Positions 29,436-39,183 of a stretch of 64,000 nucleotides of DNA are shown piece by piece (positions within the stretch are counted from its first letter, which is position 1; every line of letters begins with the position of its first letter). The position numbers and the translations under genes were made by a program. The DNA comes from Sulfoacidibacillus ferrooxidans (GTDB taxonomy: Bacteria; Bacillota; Bacilli; Alicyclobacillales; SLC66): positions 124,001 through 188,000 of the forward strand of contig NZ_JALBUF010000005.1 of the NCBI RefSeq assembly GCF_022606465.1. Direction: 5' to 3'. The notes below the pieces were generated by a model, which saw nothing but the letters and a program-made list of their open reading frames with translations, was not told the DNA's origin and made no database searches.

Positions 29436-30420
29436 CGCGAGTTATCAAGAAGTATTTGAGTTGTTACACAATCAAACAGAGTCACTTCTCATCATTTGTC
29501 ACATTAACCCGGATGGAGATGCGGTAGGTGCGGCACTTGCAGTTGCACAATTGTGTGATCAGTGGGGGCGGCCATGCGTACTTGTCAATGACGATGAAAT
29601 ACCCGATCGATATGTATTTCTGCCCGGGGCACAACGGTTTGTCCGCACAGCTGATGTGATTACAACATTCACTCATGCTGTTGCGGTCGATTGTGCGGAT
29701 GATAGACGCATGGGTAGAGCGGAGCACTTGATTGCGCCTGGTGGTCAGTTGATAAATATTGATCATCACGAGACAAATAATCAGTTTGGGACAATTAATC
29801 TTGTGCAAGCGGAAGCATCCGCAACATGCTTAGTGTTATATCGGATGATGTTAGCCAATCAATTACCGATGTATCATGATTTAGCCTTATTGCTTTATAC
29901 AGGCATTGTTTTTGATACTGGTGGATTTCATTACAATAATACAACGCCTGAGATTCACTTGGCTGCGGCTGATTTATTGTCATATGATATTGAACCATTT
30001 CTCGTGGCTGATCGTGTACTAGAGGCAATGACTCGTGAACAGATTGAATTGGTTCGTCTTGGTTTGTCGACGCTAACCGTGCATCCAAGTGGGTTAATTG
30101 CCTATGTGGCTATTGATCAGGAGATACTAAAAGCTTCTGGGGCAGGCGATGGTGATGTTGAAGTACTTTTGCCATATCCACGTACGTTGATCGGTGTAGA
30201 AGTTGGTTTGCTCTTTCGGGAACGAGCAGATGGTAGCATTAAAGTGAGTTTTCGCTCGCGGGAGATTGTAGATGTTGCTGCTATCGCTTTACTATTTGGC
30301 GGTGGTGGACATGTGCGTGCCGCAGGATGCGAACTTGATGGTCCACTTGATGCTGCTGTCAAGATTGTTATGAAGGAAGTAGAGGACGCTGTGAAGCAAG
30401 CGTATAGTAACCATGCATAG
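29422..30420 (+). CDS. nrnA: DHH-family phosphoesterase NrnA
   Basis: Degrades very short RNA (nanoRNA) and 3',5'-pAp, the by-product of sulfate reduction and coenzyme A transfer. HINPDGDAVGA near residue 26, the DHH motif INIDHHETNN near residue 112 and the DHHA1 GGGGHVRAAGC near the C-terminus. ATG 29422 lies in the end of rbfA behind GGGGAGG and gives 332 aa; the longer frame inside rbfA is not supported. It overlaps truB by 8 bases. Confidence 0.93.
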   Translation: MTIANASYQEVFELLHNQTESLLIICHINPDGDAVGAALAVAQLCDQWGRPCVLVNDDEIPDRYVFLPGAQRFVRTADVITTFTHAVAVDCADDRRMGRAEHLIAPGGQLINIDHHETNNQFGTINLVQAEASATCLVLYRMMLANQLPMYHDLALLLYTGIVFDTGGFHYNNTTPEIHLAAADLLSYDIEPFLVADRVLEAMTREQIELVRLGLSTLTVHPSGLIAYVAIDQEILKASGAGDGDVEVLLPYPRTLIGVEVGLLFRERADGSIKVSFRSREIVDVAAIALLFGGGGHVRAAGCELDGPLDAAVKIVMKEVEDAVKQAYSNHA

Positions 30421-31351
30421 TGGCATTATCGTATTAAATAAACCAGCACAGATGAGTTCACAACAAGCTGTGACTCGTGTCAAACGCGCGTTAGGTGCCA
30501 AAAAGGCAGGCCACGCAGGGACGTTAGATCCCGATGTGACCGGTGTCTTGCCTGTGTTTTTGGGATTTGCGACGCGTTTGACCGAGTATATTTTGACGGA
30601 TGGAAAAAGGTATCAGGCCGAACTGGTATTAGGATGGTCGACAGATACGCAAGATGCTAGCGGAGAGATGATCGAGAGCGTAGATCATGTATCTGTGTCA
30701 GAACAACAGATCAGGGATATCATATCGAGTTTTGTTGGACTTATATGGCAAACGCCACCAGCCTTTTCTGCGCTTAAAGTACAAGGGAAGCGAGCATATG
30801 AACTTGCTCGAGATGGGATTGAAGTACATCTTGCATCTCGTCAAATAACGATATACTCCTTAGAAATTCTCAGCATATCGCATGTGGGAAAAACCATTCA
30901 TGTGAATTTTGATGTTCACTGTAGTAAGGGTACATATATACGTACACTATGTCATGATATAGGCTCAGCGCTCGGTATACCTGCACATATGGGGAAGTTA
31001 GTACGAACGGCTTCTGGACCTTTTGATATTCAACAAGCACATGATATAGATTCTGTTTATGATCGAACATGGGATTTGGCGGTAGCTCCTGAACAAGCTA
31101 TTTTGCATATGCCGGCTCTATATGTAAGTGAAGAGACTTTAAAAACTATTGTATATGGACAGCCCATTCGTTATCCGATGGATGGAAGCGGTTGGCGGTC
31201 GAACAAAGGGGTACATGTGCCACTTCAGTCATTGGTACGTGTGCATGTAGAGTCAGGGCCATTAGTGGCTATCTATGAAGTGCATGAAATGAATCAAGAA
31301 GAGTGTATTCTCATACCTAAAAAAGTTCTCTGGCAGGCGGTGACAGAATGA
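30413..31351 (+). CDS. truB: tRNA pseudouridine-55 synthase
   Basis: Makes pseudouridine 55 in the T loop of tRNAs. Catalytic D39 sits in HAGTLDPDVTG, with GKRYQAELVLG and the PPAFSALKVQGKRAYELAR block. Length 312. Both ends overlap neighbours (nrnA by 8, ribF by 4). Confidence 0.96.
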   Translation: MHSGIIVLNKPAQMSSQQAVTRVKRALGAKKAGHAGTLDPDVTGVLPVFLGFATRLTEYILTDGKRYQAELVLGWSTDTQDASGEMIESVDHVSVSEQQIRDIISSFVGLIWQTPPAFSALKVQGKRAYELARDGIEVHLASRQITIYSLEILSISHVGKTIHVNFDVHCSKGTYIRTLCHDIGSALGIPAHMGKLVRTASGPFDIQQAHDIDSVYDRTWDLAVAPEQAILHMPALYVSEETLKTIVYGQPIRYPMDGSGWRSNKGVHVPLQSLVRVHVESGPLVAIYEVHEMNQEECILIPKKVLWQAVTE

Positions 31352-32295
31352 ACAAACCACTACTTATTCAATTAAGTGAACCGCCTGTTGTAGCGCAAAC
31401 AGAAGAGAGAGTATTTGCCATCGGGAAATTTGATGGGATTCATATTGCTCATCAAACAGTGATTCGGCGTGCGGTGGATATTTCGATTCTGCTTCAAGCG
31501 AGCGCTGCAATTTTTACGTTTGATCCGCATCCTCGTTATGCATTGACTGGGGATGAACGATTTGCACAATTGCTTACACCGTTACATGAACGAGCAGAGG
31601 TTGCTGCTACACTTGGCATGGTGACAACGGTCGTTGCCACATTTGACCGACCTTTTCAGGGACAGACTGCAAGAGAATTCGTGTGCCAGTATCTGTTGCC
31701 CCTTGGAGCACGTCACTTGGTTGTTGGATATGATTTTCGTTTTGGGAAAAACGGTCGTTATACACCTGAAGATCTATTGAATATTGGAAAAGAGTTTGGA
31801 TTAGGTGTAGACATCGTGCAACCCATTGACTTTGATGGCATTCCGGTAAGTAGCTCGATGATTCGTGAAGAATTAGATGCGGGAGATCTTGCCCAAGTGA
31901 CAGCACTGTTGGGGCGCCCCTATCGGTTGCGAGGAATAGTAGTTAAAGGCGATCAACGAGGACGGACTATTGGATTTCCTACAGCGAATCTAGCCTTAAG
32001 CGAAAATTACGTTTTGCCTAAACTTGGTGTCTACGTCGTGGATGTATGGATAACAGGTGTGCAAAAGCGTGCAGTCATGAATATTGGAAAACGGCCTACG
32101 GTGTACGATGCAGGGGCAGTAACGATAGAAGTACACATTCTGGCATTTGATGATGACTTGTATGATCAGCAGATAGTTGTTGATGTTTTGCACTATGTAC
32201 GTGGCGAGCAAAAATTTGCAGGACTTCAAGAGTTGCAAGGGCAATTGCGTGAAGACGCGCAAGTCGCACGCGCATGGCATCCTACCCTATCTTAA
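31348..32295 (+). CDS. ribF: Bifunctional riboflavin kinase / FAD synthetase
   Basis: Makes FMN and FAD from riboflavin. N-terminal nucleotidyltransferase (IGKFDGIHIAHQ; FDPHPRYAL; VGYDFRFGKNGRY) and C-terminal riboflavin kinase (RGRTIGFPTANLAL; NIGKRPTV). Length 315. The ATG overlaps truB by four bases. Last gene of this operon; rpsO has its own promoter. Confidence 0.95.
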   Translation: MNKPLLIQLSEPPVVAQTEERVFAIGKFDGIHIAHQTVIRRAVDISILLQASAAIFTFDPHPRYALTGDERFAQLLTPLHERAEVAATLGMVTTVVATFDRPFQGQTAREFVCQYLLPLGARHLVVGYDFRFGKNGRYTPEDLLNIGKEFGLGVDIVQPIDFDGIPVSSSMIREELDAGDLAQVTALLGRPYRLRGIVVKGDQRGRTIGFPTANLALSENYVLPKLGVYVVDVWITGVQKRAVMNIGKRPTVYDAGAVTIEVHILAFDDDLYDQQIVVDVLHYVRGEQKFAGLQELQGQLREDAQVARAWHPTLS

Positions 32296-32309
32296 TATGT
32301 AGTCATTTC

Positions 32310-32338
32310 TTTACTCTTCATCATAAGATGTGTATACT
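32310..32338 (+). promoter_or_regulatory. Candidate sigma-A promoter of rpsO
   Basis: TTTACT (32310-32315), 17 bp, TATACT (32333-32338). It would give a leader of about 150 nt before rpsO. Confidence 0.55.
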
Positions 32339-32411
32339 AATATCAATTGTGCCATACTGATCATATGGTCTTTAGGTACAATATTCAATAGTGCGGTATG
32401 GCTTTTTAGCC

Positions 32412-32459
32412 AGTAACTGTCGCTCGGTACGTCGGTGCTCCGCCGCGTACTGCGCTACT
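32412..32459 (+). promoter_or_regulatory. Folded rpsO leader, possible S15 autoregulatory RNA
   Basis: Nested complementary pieces: AGTA/TACT, CGC/GCG, GTACG/CGTAC and CGG/CCG with loop TGCT, together an interrupted long hairpin (32412-32459) ending 21 nt before the GGAGGGG ribosome site. S15 represses its own translation through leader RNA in several bacteria; applying that here is inference. Confidence 0.45.
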
Positions 32460-32492
32460 AGTGATCGCACAAGAAAGTATGGAGGGGTAATC

Positions 32493-32762
32493 ATGGCATT
32501 AGTGCAAGATCGCAAAACAGAAATCATTCAGGCTTTTGCAGTTCACGAAGGAGACACTGGGTCTCCAGAAGTGCAAGTAGCACTTTTGACGGAACGTATT
32601 AACTACTTGAATGAACATTTTCGCACGCATAAGAAAGATCATCATTCACGGCGTGGACTCTTTAAGATGGTTTATAAACGTGCCCATTTATTGAGATATT
32701 TGCGAGAAAACGATATTAATCGCTATCGCGCGCTCATTACACGGCTTGGATTACGCCACTAG
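32493..32762 (+). CDS. rpsO: Ribosomal protein S15
   Basis: Primary 16S rRNA-binding protein of the small subunit. 89 residues, the exact family length, with [20 protein letters not shown] and [18 protein letters not shown] 32493 follows GGAGGGG; the longer frame from 32391 runs through the structured leader and is rejected. pnp is next, a conserved pair. Confidence 0.97.
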   Translation: MALVQDRKTEIIQAFAVHEGDTGSPEVQVALLTERINYLNEHFRTHKKDHHSRRGLFKMVYKRAHLLRYLRENDINRYRALITRLGLRH

Positions 32763-32768
32763 GAGCTT

Positions 32769-32800
32769 GGAGGAGCGGGGCAAACCTGCTTCTCCTTTAT
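32769..32800 (+). terminator. Intrinsic terminator after rpsO
   Basis: GGAGGAGC (32769-32776) pairs with GCTTCTCC (32788-32795, one G-T pair), followed by TTTATGTCTTT. Some read-through into pnp is likely since no strong promoter is evident before pnp. Confidence 0.7.
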
Positions 32801-32892
32801 GTCTTTATGGTCTGAAGCTGCAGCGCATATGACTTTTAAAAGAATGAAGAACTTACATAGAAAATAGCGCGATTTGAGAGGGGGTTTACTTG

Positions 32893-35109
32893 ATGATCTA
32901 TCGACATTCCATTTCGTTAGGTGGAAGACCACTTACGTTTGAAACGGGAAGATTAGCCAAACAAGCGAACGGGGCAGTTCTTGTTCAATATGGAGAAACG
33001 GTTGTATTAGCTACTGTCACCGCATCGAAAGAGGCTTCTTCACTTGATTTCTTCCCACTTACTGTAAATTACGAAGAGCGTCTTTATGCAGTTGGGAAAA
33101 TTCCTGGGGGTTTCATTAAAAGAGAAGGCCGTCCGAGTGAAAAAGCCATTTTAGCAAGTCGCCTGATCGATCGCCCGATTCGACCCCTTTTTGCTGATGG
33201 ATTTCGAAATGATGTACAAGTCGTCATTATGGTGCTCTCTGTCGATCAAGATTGTGCACCTGAGATTGCTGCGATGATTGGAGTTTCGGCTGCGTTAACT
33301 GTTTCTGATGTGCCTTTTAATGGTCCTATCGCAGGAGTCGTTGTTGGGCGTGTGGATGGTCAGTTTGTCATTAATCCTACAGCTGAACAAGCGGATAAAA
33401 GTGATCTCCATCTGGTCGTAGCCGGTACACGTGATGCGATAATGATGGTTGAAGCAGGCGCAAAGGAGATACCTGAGCAACAGATGTTGGAAGCTATTAT
33501 GTTTGGTCATGACGAGATCAGACGTATTATCGAAGGTATTGATGTGTTTGCTAAAGATGCAGCTAAACCTAAAATGCCGATTACACTTCATCGGGTTGAC
33601 GAGAGCATTGAAGCTCATGTACGTGAGTATGCGACTGAAAAACTGCGTGAAGCCACCTATCAAGCTGAGAAGCACAGTAGGCAAGAAGCCATTGATGCTG
33701 TGGTGAAGGAAACGCAAATCGCACTTGCACAAAGCTATCCGGAGCACTCCAAAGACATTGCAGAGGCGCTACACGATATTGTGAAGGATATTGTTCGACA
33801 AGCCATCGTAGTTGATGGCATGCGACCAGATGGACGAGCATTGGATGAGATTCGTCCTATTTCAGTGGATGCAGGTATTTTACCGCGTACGCATGGATCT
33901 GGCCTTTTCACACGTGGACAAACGCAAGCATTATCGATTTGCACACTAGGTGCACTTGGCGATGTTCAAATTCTCGATGGACTCGGTATGGAAGAAAGCA
34001 AGCGTTTTATGCATCACTATAACTTTCCTCCTTTTTCTACAGGTGAAGCAAGGCCATTGCGTCCGCCAAGTCGAAGAGATATTGGACATGGCGCGTTGGG
34101 TGAACGGGCCATTGAGCCTATCATCCCATCAGAAGATGTATTTCCTTATACGATCCGCTTAGTTTCTGAAGTCCTTGAATCCAATGGATCATCTTCTCAA
34201 GCGTCAATATGTGCTTCTATTTTGGCCCTTATGGATGCTGGTGTACCCATTAAATCACCTGTGGCAGGAGTTGCTATGGGGCTTGTTAAAGAAGGGGATG
34301 CAGTTGCAGTCTTGACTGACATTCAGGGTATGGAAGATCATTTAGGCGATATGGATTTTAAGGTAGCAGGTACTACAGCTGGTGTGACGGCCTTGCAGAT
34401 GGATATAAAAATTGGCGGTATTGATCGTCAAATTCTTCAGACTGCCCTTGAAAAAGCACATGCTGGGCGTATGTTTATTTTAGACAAGATGTTGTCTGTG
34501 CTTGATCAACCACGCACTGAGTTATCTCGTTTTGCACCACGTATTATCTCGATGAAGATTAACTCCGATAAAATACGCGAAGTGATTGGACCTGGTGGTC
34601 GTGTCATCAATAAGATTATTGAAGATACAGGTGTAAAGATTGATATTGAACAAGATGGGCGTATCTTTATTTCTACAACAGATGCCGCTGCTGGAGAACG
34701 TGCCAAGAGCATTATTGAAGGTATTGTGCGTGACGTAGAAGTAGGGGAAACCTATGATGGAAAAGTGATGAGGGTGGAGAGCTACGGAGCTTTTGTGGAG
34801 ATCTTGCCAGGTAAGGAGGGTCTTGTGCACGTATCTCAATTAGCAGCAGATCGCGTCAGAAAGTCTGAAGATGTTGTTAAAGTTGGTGATGTTCTGCGCG
34901 TGAAAGTAACTGAGATTGATGGACAAGGTCGAGTGAATTTATCTCATCGAGAAGTATTGCGCGATCAAGGAGTTCCGATTGTCGATTTACCGCCGCGTCC
35001 AGAAGGTGACAGACGTCCTGCACCTCGTGGAGACAACAATCGTTCAGGAGATCGTGGCAGAGGTGGGTCCTCTAGTCCTGCCCGTAGTCGCGGTACTGAT
35101 GAACGCTAA
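32893..35109 (+). CDS. pnp: Polynucleotide phosphorylase
   Basis: Phosphorolytic 3'-5' exoribonuclease. Two RNase PH domains separated by a helical domain, then KH ([19 protein letters not shown]) and S1 ([19 protein letters not shown]). The C-terminal tail is Arg/Gly/Ser/Pro-rich and unstructured (about 30 residues), echoing the IF-2 linker. ATG 32893 is chosen over TTG 32890 by distance from GAGAGGGGG. 738 aa. Confidence 0.96.
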   Translation: MIYRHSISLGGRPLTFETGRLAKQANGAVLVQYGETVVLATVTASKEASSLDFFPLTVNYEERLYAVGKIPGGFIKREGRPSEKAILASRLIDRPIRPLFADGFRNDVQVVIMVLSVDQDCAPEIAAMIGVSAALTVSDVPFNGPIAGVVVGRVDGQFVINPTAEQADKSDLHLVVAGTRDAIMMVEAGAKEIPEQQMLEAIMFGHDEIRRIIEGIDVFAKDAAKPKMPITLHRVDESIEAHVREYATEKLREATYQAEKHSRQEAIDAVVKETQIALAQSYPEHSKDIAEALHDIVKDIVRQAIVVDGMRPDGRALDEIRPISVDAGILPRTHGSGLFTRGQTQALSICTLGALGDVQILDGLGMEESKRFMHHYNFPPFSTGEARPLRPPSRRDIGHGALGERAIEPIIPSEDVFPYTIRLVSEVLESNGSSSQASICASILALMDAGVPIKSPVAGVAMGLVKEGDAVAVLTDIQGMEDHLGDMDFKVAGTTAGVTALQMDIKIGGIDRQILQTALEKAHAGRMFILDKMLSVLDQPRTELSRFAPRIISMKINSDKIREVIGPGGRVINKIIEDTGVKIDIEQDGRIFISTTDAAAGERAKSIIEGIVRDVEVGETYDGKVMRVESYGAFVEILPGKEGLVHVSQLAADRVRKSEDVVKVGDVLRVKVTEIDGQGRVNLSHREVLRDQGVPIVDLPPRPEGDRRPAPRGDNNRSGDRGRGGSSSPARSRGTDER

Positions 35110-35172
35110 GCCCCATTCTTTTGTAACTGTTCGTGTGGCATAGCGGTATCGTAGTCGCAAAGGATGGATAGG

Positions 35173-35199
35173 AAAGCAGCCTGTCGTGGCTGCTTTTTT
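35173..35199 (+). terminator. Intrinsic terminator after pnp
   Basis: AAAGCAGCC (35173-35181), 6-base loop, GGCTGCTTT (35188-35196) and continued T run. Textbook form. Confidence 0.85.
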
Positions 35200-35292
35200 G
35201 TATTATTTAAGTGGACAAGGGCATATTCTGACCAAGAGAAGTGTTCTCTTTGTACAAGAAGAGAATGGTTTTTGATGAGGAGGGTCTGGAAT

Positions 35293-36348
35293 ATGCCTAA
35301 AAAACGAAAAACGTGGCGCGTTATGCTAGTATCAAAAGAAGTGGCGATCATGGCAGGATGCGTTGCATGTGCGCTGATTGCTGTACAATTTCAACCTGCA
35401 GCAAGTACAGTGGACGATGTATTGCCAGCTCTTTCTACTGCAGTTATGGTGGGTCAACAGACTACAGAACAACAACAGCCAGCATCGCTACAATCAATGC
35501 TTATGAAAGTCGCACAATATTATCATGCGAGCCCCATTAACCCACGTGTAGATTCAGTGTGGAAGCTCATTCCTGGGTTAAATGGTGTGCAACTCAATCT
35601 TGCTGCTACGTTAGATGCAGCAAAAAAATATCCGAATCAGATTCCGTTAGTGTTTCAACAAATCCCTCCCAATCTATCCATGCAAGATTTTGTGGCGGAA
35701 CCGATCTATCGTGGAAATCCACAAAAACGGCAAATGGCTTTGATGATTAATGTGGCTTGGGGAACAGAATATTTACCTAAAATACTTTCTATTTTAAAAA
35801 GTAATCATGTCATGGCGACTTTTTTCTTAGATGGATCGTGGACTAAAAAAAATCCAGAGGAAGCTAAGGCAATTGTTGCAGATGGGATGGAAGTAGGAAG
35901 TCATGCGTATAACCACCCGATGATGAGCCGTTTATCGCGCAGTCAAATGATTTCACAATTAAGTAGAACGAATGCGGCCATTGCGGAAGCAACAGGTCAA
36001 AAGGTGAGTTTATTTGCACCTCCATCGGGAGACTTTAATAATTTAGTCGTACAGGTTGCATCTGGTATGAAGATGCGCACTATTTTATGGACGCTTGATA
36101 CCATTGATTGGCGTAAACCCAATCCATCGGTGATTGTCTCGCGTATTGTGAATAAAAGAACACCTGGGGCGCTTGTTCTTATGCATCCGACTGCGCCGAC
36201 TGTTCAAGCTTTGCCTGAGCTGATTGCTTTACTCAAAAAAGATGGGTATCAACTTGTTACAGTTTCTCAATTACTTAGTTCTGAACGTCCTGTACCGCAA
36301 ACGTTAGCACAAGCGCAGCAAGAGATGAGCAGAGTGAGTAAGAATTAA
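35293..36348 (+). CDS. Polysaccharide deacetylase-like protein YlxY
   Basis: NodB-homology protein that follows pnp as B. subtilis ylxY does. N-terminal membrane anchor or signal (about residues 14-34), then a linker and the NodB fold (about 150-345). The zinc histidines SHAYNHP are present, as is FFLDGSW. The first catalytic motif, usually TFDDG, reads INVAWG, so the metal-binding and base aspartates are missing; the enzyme is probably inactive or altered. ATG 35293 follows GAGGAGG. 351 aa. Probably extracytoplasmic; sporulation link is known for the family only by context. Confidence 0.85.
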   Translation: MPKKRKTWRVMLVSKEVAIMAGCVACALIAVQFQPAASTVDDVLPALSTAVMVGQQTTEQQQPASLQSMLMKVAQYYHASPINPRVDSVWKLIPGLNGVQLNLAATLDAAKKYPNQIPLVFQQIPPNLSMQDFVAEPIYRGNPQKRQMALMINVAWGTEYLPKILSILKSNHVMATFFLDGSWTKKNPEEAKAIVADGMEVGSHAYNHPMMSRLSRSQMISQLSRTNAAIAEATGQKVSLFAPPSGDFNNLVVQVASGMKMRTILWTLDTIDWRKPNPSVIVSRIVNKRTPGALVLMHPTAPTVQALPELIALLKKDGYQLVTVSQLLSSERPVPQTLAQAQQEMSRVSKN

Positions 36349-36361
36349 ATCTAACTGTAGT

Positions 36362-36391
36362 TTGAGTTTCCAATTGATGATCTGCTATAGT
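36362..36391 (+). promoter_or_regulatory. Candidate sigma-A promoter of the M16 peptidase gene
   Basis: TTGAGT (36362-36367), 18 bp, TATAGT (36386-36391), 48 bp before the TTG start. Confidence 0.5.
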
Positions 36392-36438
36392 GGGAATTGT
36401 GAACATTCGTTTGTGGATATTGTAGAAGGAGGGTTCAC

Positions 36439-37674
36439 TTGGTCTTTCGACACACATTAAAAAATGGGCTCCGTGTACTAATAGAGGAAATTCCATTTGT
36501 CCGGTCTGTGAGTATGGGTGTCTGGGTTGGGACGGGCTCTCGGGATGAATCTGTGATGCAGTCTGGAATTTCACATTTTCTTGAACACATGTTTTTTAAA
36601 GGTACCACGAAACATTCAGCGCGACAATTGGCAGAGGTTTTTGATCATATTGGGGGTCAGGTCAATGCCTATACTTCGAAGGAATACACGTGTTATCATG
36701 CGAAAGTTTTAGATGAGCATGCAATATTAGCGTTGTCTACAATGGCTGAAATGTTGTTTGATTCGCTGTTTGATGAGCAAGAACTAGAACGTGAAAAAGA
36801 AGTTGTTATTGAAGAAATTAAAATGTACGAAGATAATCCAGAAGAAGCTGTTCACGATCTTATCGTTGAACAATCTTTTTTTGATCATCCTTTAAGTATG
36901 AATATTTTAGGAACTGAAGAGACGATTCACTCTTTTACACAACAACAATTATTTGAATATGTAAAGAAACGCTATACGCCAGAAAATATGGTCATCTCTA
37001 TATCCGGACGGGTAGATCATGAAGAAATGATTGCCGTTCTTGAAATGCTATTTGGTGGGCTCATGAGGACATTGCAAATCGGTTCTAATAAATCTCCAAT
37101 TTTTCACGCAAGAAGTGAGTTTCGGGCAAAAGATGCCGAACAAACTCATGTTTGTATTGCGACACAGGGTGTAGCTTATGAAGATCAACAAAGTGATGCT
37201 GTACTTTTATTAAATAACATTCTTGGTGCAAGTTCGAGTTCTAGGTTATTTCAGGAGATACGAGAAGATCGCGGCATGGCATATAATGTTTTTTCCTATC
37301 ATAGTGCGTTTCGAGATACAGGTCTTTTTACTGTATATTTTGGTGCATCACCTACAAAAGCGCAAACTGTGTTAGAACTTGTGTTAGAGCAATTTCAAAC
37401 ATGTGTAAAAAACGGTATTGAACCCGCAGAATTAGAGAAAGCAAAGAACCAGTTAAAAGGGTCTTTGTTGCTAAGTCTTGAAAGTACTTCGAGTCGAATG
37501 AATCGTCTAGGTAAAAATGAATTGTTACTCGGACGACAAATCGATGTAGATGAGATTCTCTCTGATCTAGATGCAGTTACTGTAGATCATCTTCATGAGA
37601 CGGCCCAAACCATGTTGACGGGACCTTTTTCCATCGTGGCTGTAGGACCCCATGAGTATCCTGTACAATTGTAG
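36439..37674 (+). CDS. M16 family zinc peptidase (MlpA/YmxG-like)
   Basis: Processing-peptidase-like zinc protease. Inverted zinc motif HFLEH (46-50), second ligand region EKEVVIEEIKMYEDNPEE, and the C-terminal R/Y motif region (EDRGMAYNVFSYHSAF). 411 aa, single-chain PqqL/YmxG type. TTG start behind AAGGAGGG. Its place after ylxY and before the dipicolinate genes matches B. subtilis mlpA. Substrate unknown. Confidence 0.92.
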   Translation: MVFRHTLKNGLRVLIEEIPFVRSVSMGVWVGTGSRDESVMQSGISHFLEHMFFKGTTKHSARQLAEVFDHIGGQVNAYTSKEYTCYHAKVLDEHAILALSTMAEMLFDSLFDEQELEREKEVVIEEIKMYEDNPEEAVHDLIVEQSFFDHPLSMNILGTEETIHSFTQQQLFEYVKKRYTPENMVISISGRVDHEEMIAVLEMLFGGLMRTLQIGSNKSPIFHARSEFRAKDAEQTHVCIATQGVAYEDQQSDAVLLLNNILGASSSSRLFQEIREDRGMAYNVFSYHSAFRDTGLFTVYFGASPTKAQTVLELVLEQFQTCVKNGIEPAELEKAKNQLKGSLLLSLESTSSRMNRLGKNELLLGRQIDVDEILSDLDAVTVDHLHETAQTMLTGPFSIVAVGPHEYPVQL

Positions 37675-37695
37675 AAATGGACGTGTTAAAACGAC

Positions 37696-38151
37696 ATGAG
37701 AGGGTTTGAATGGGTTCCTGACATCGATCATACCAATTTATCTTTACCCTTTAGGCAGACCAAGTCTGCAGCAGGATACGATCTCTTAACGATTGAGGAC
37801 GCAGTCATCTCTCCAGGGAAAGTCATGCTCATACCAACTGGTGTGCGTGTGCGATTATTGCCTACAGAATGCTTACTTATCTACGCGCGTAGTAGTCTTG
37901 CTGTGAAATATCAATTAATCCTTGCAAATGGCGTAGGTGTGATCGATGCTGATTATTACAATAATGATAACAACTTTGGTCACATTTTTATTCCGCTGGT
38001 CAATATTGGCGAAGTTGCTGTGCATGTAGAGCGTGGAGAACGCATCGCACAGGGGATTTTTACTCCTTTTTTGCTTGCGACGGACGATGGTAACGGTTCA
38101 TATGATCAAAAAACACGAAGCGGTGGTTTTGGTTCTACGGATCGTGTATGA
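37696..38151 (+). CDS. dut: dUTP diphosphatase
   Basis: Hydrolyses dUTP to dUMP, keeping uracil out of DNA. Trimeric dUTPase motifs: KSAAGYDLLT, ARSSLAVKY, NGVGVIDADYYN, RIAQGIF and C-terminal GGFGST. The insertion NNDNNFGHIF after motif 3 resembles Bacillus phage and prophage dUTPases more than the cellular enteric form. 151 aa. It lies where B. subtilis has ymxH. The ribosome site is weak. Start not certain. Confidence 0.9.
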   Translation: MRGFEWVPDIDHTNLSLPFRQTKSAAGYDLLTIEDAVISPGKVMLIPTGVRVRLLPTECLLIYARSSLAVKYQLILANGVGVIDADYYNNDNNFGHIFIPLVNIGEVAVHVERGERIAQGIFTPFLLATDDGNGSYDQKTRSGGFGSTDRV

Positions 38152-38164
38152 GATTTTTACTTTC

Positions 38165-38191
38165 ACCTCAGTGAAGTCACCGGCATATGAT
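38165..38191 (+). promoter_or_regulatory. Candidate sigma-K promoter of dpaAB
   Basis: AC (38165-38166) then 17 bp then CATATGAT (38184-38191), fitting the sigma-K pattern AC-N16/17-CATAnnnT. B. subtilis spoVF is transcribed by sigma-K in the mother cell, so the expectation is strong, but the motif is short. Confidence 0.45.
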
Positions 38192-38280
38192 GCTGTATGC
38201 GCGGTAGGCTTTTGTCTATTTATCCCGTGCCTTGTATTTTTCTTGGCTAGGCGTAAAATGAGGTGAAAGGGGTACCCGGA

Positions 38281-39180
38281 ATGATGTTGACGGGGATCAA
38301 GATGGCGTTTATTGGAGGTGACGCGCGCATTATAGAAGTCGTTCGGTATGTGAGCGACCTTGATGCGTCGACGTATCTGTTCGGCTTTGATCGTTTGTCA
38401 CTTTCTTTCCCTGACATGCAAAAAGTCGACTTACACTCTACGTCTCTAGCGGACTTTGATGTCATTGTTCTGCCTATTGCAGGTATGGATGATGAGGGGC
38501 GTGTGGATGCCGCATTTTCGGATGCACCTCTGCGGCTAACCGATGAGCACTTTGCGTCTATTTCTAAAAATGCACCGATTTTTTCAGGGATAGCTCGTCC
38601 AGCGCTACAGGCGATGGTGCGTAAACATGGTCTTCAATTGATTAGACTCATGGAACTTGATGAGGTGGCCATTTTAAACTCAGTTCCAACAGCTGAGGGC
38701 GCAATCGCGATGGCGATGGAAAGAACAGAGATTACACTTCATGGTGCGACATGCGTCGTGATGGGGCTAGGACGTTGTGGGTATACACTTGGGCGCATGC
38801 TTTCAGGGATTGGGGCAAATGTGAGGGTTTTTGCGCGTAAGCCAGCAGATTTAGCGCGAATTGCTGAGATGGGATTACATCCGTATGATCATGACCATCT
38901 CATTGAAGCGATCACTGATGCTGACGTTATTTTTAACACGATTCCCGCCCCTATTTTAACGGCGGACGTCTTAACCCATGTTCCTCGCTCCTGTGTGATT
39001 GTAGATATTGCATCTGCACCGGGAGGAACGGATTTTCGCTTTGCTGAGAAGCGCGGAATAAATGCAATATTGGCACCAAGCCTACCAGGAATCGTTGCGC
39101 CAAAAACGGCAGGGCGGATTATCGCACAGACGATTGTGCGGATGATTCAGCCACCGGTGAATACTCCTGGGGGTATATAG
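38281..39180 (+). CDS. dpaA: Dipicolinate synthase subunit A
   Basis: With DpaB converts dihydroxy-tetrahydrodipicolinate to dipicolinic acid, the spore-core calcium chelator. Rossmann domain VVMGLGRCGYTLGRMLSGIG near residue 156 and the family N-terminal domain (FIGGDARIIEVVRY). ATG 38281 follows AAAGGGG and gives 299 aa, like SpoVFA; GTG 38263 would add six residues. Diagnostic of an endospore former. Confidence 0.95.
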   Translation: MMLTGIKMAFIGGDARIIEVVRYVSDLDASTYLFGFDRLSLSFPDMQKVDLHSTSLADFDVIVLPIAGMDDEGRVDAAFSDAPLRLTDEHFASISKNAPIFSGIARPALQAMVRKHGLQLIRLMELDEVAILNSVPTAEGAIAMAMERTEITLHGATCVVMGLGRCGYTLGRMLSGIGANVRVFARKPADLARIAEMGLHPYDHDHLIEAITDADVIFNTIPAPILTADVLTHVPRSCVIVDIASAPGGTDFRFAEKRGINAILAPSLPGIVAPKTAGRIIAQTIVRMIQPPVNTPGGI

Positions 39181-39183
39181 ACG

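Noticed and set aside
38033-38266. 77-aa hydrophobic frame overlapping the end of dut
   Set aside because: Mostly inside dut in another frame, no ribosome site; the gap it covers holds the candidate sigma-K promoter.
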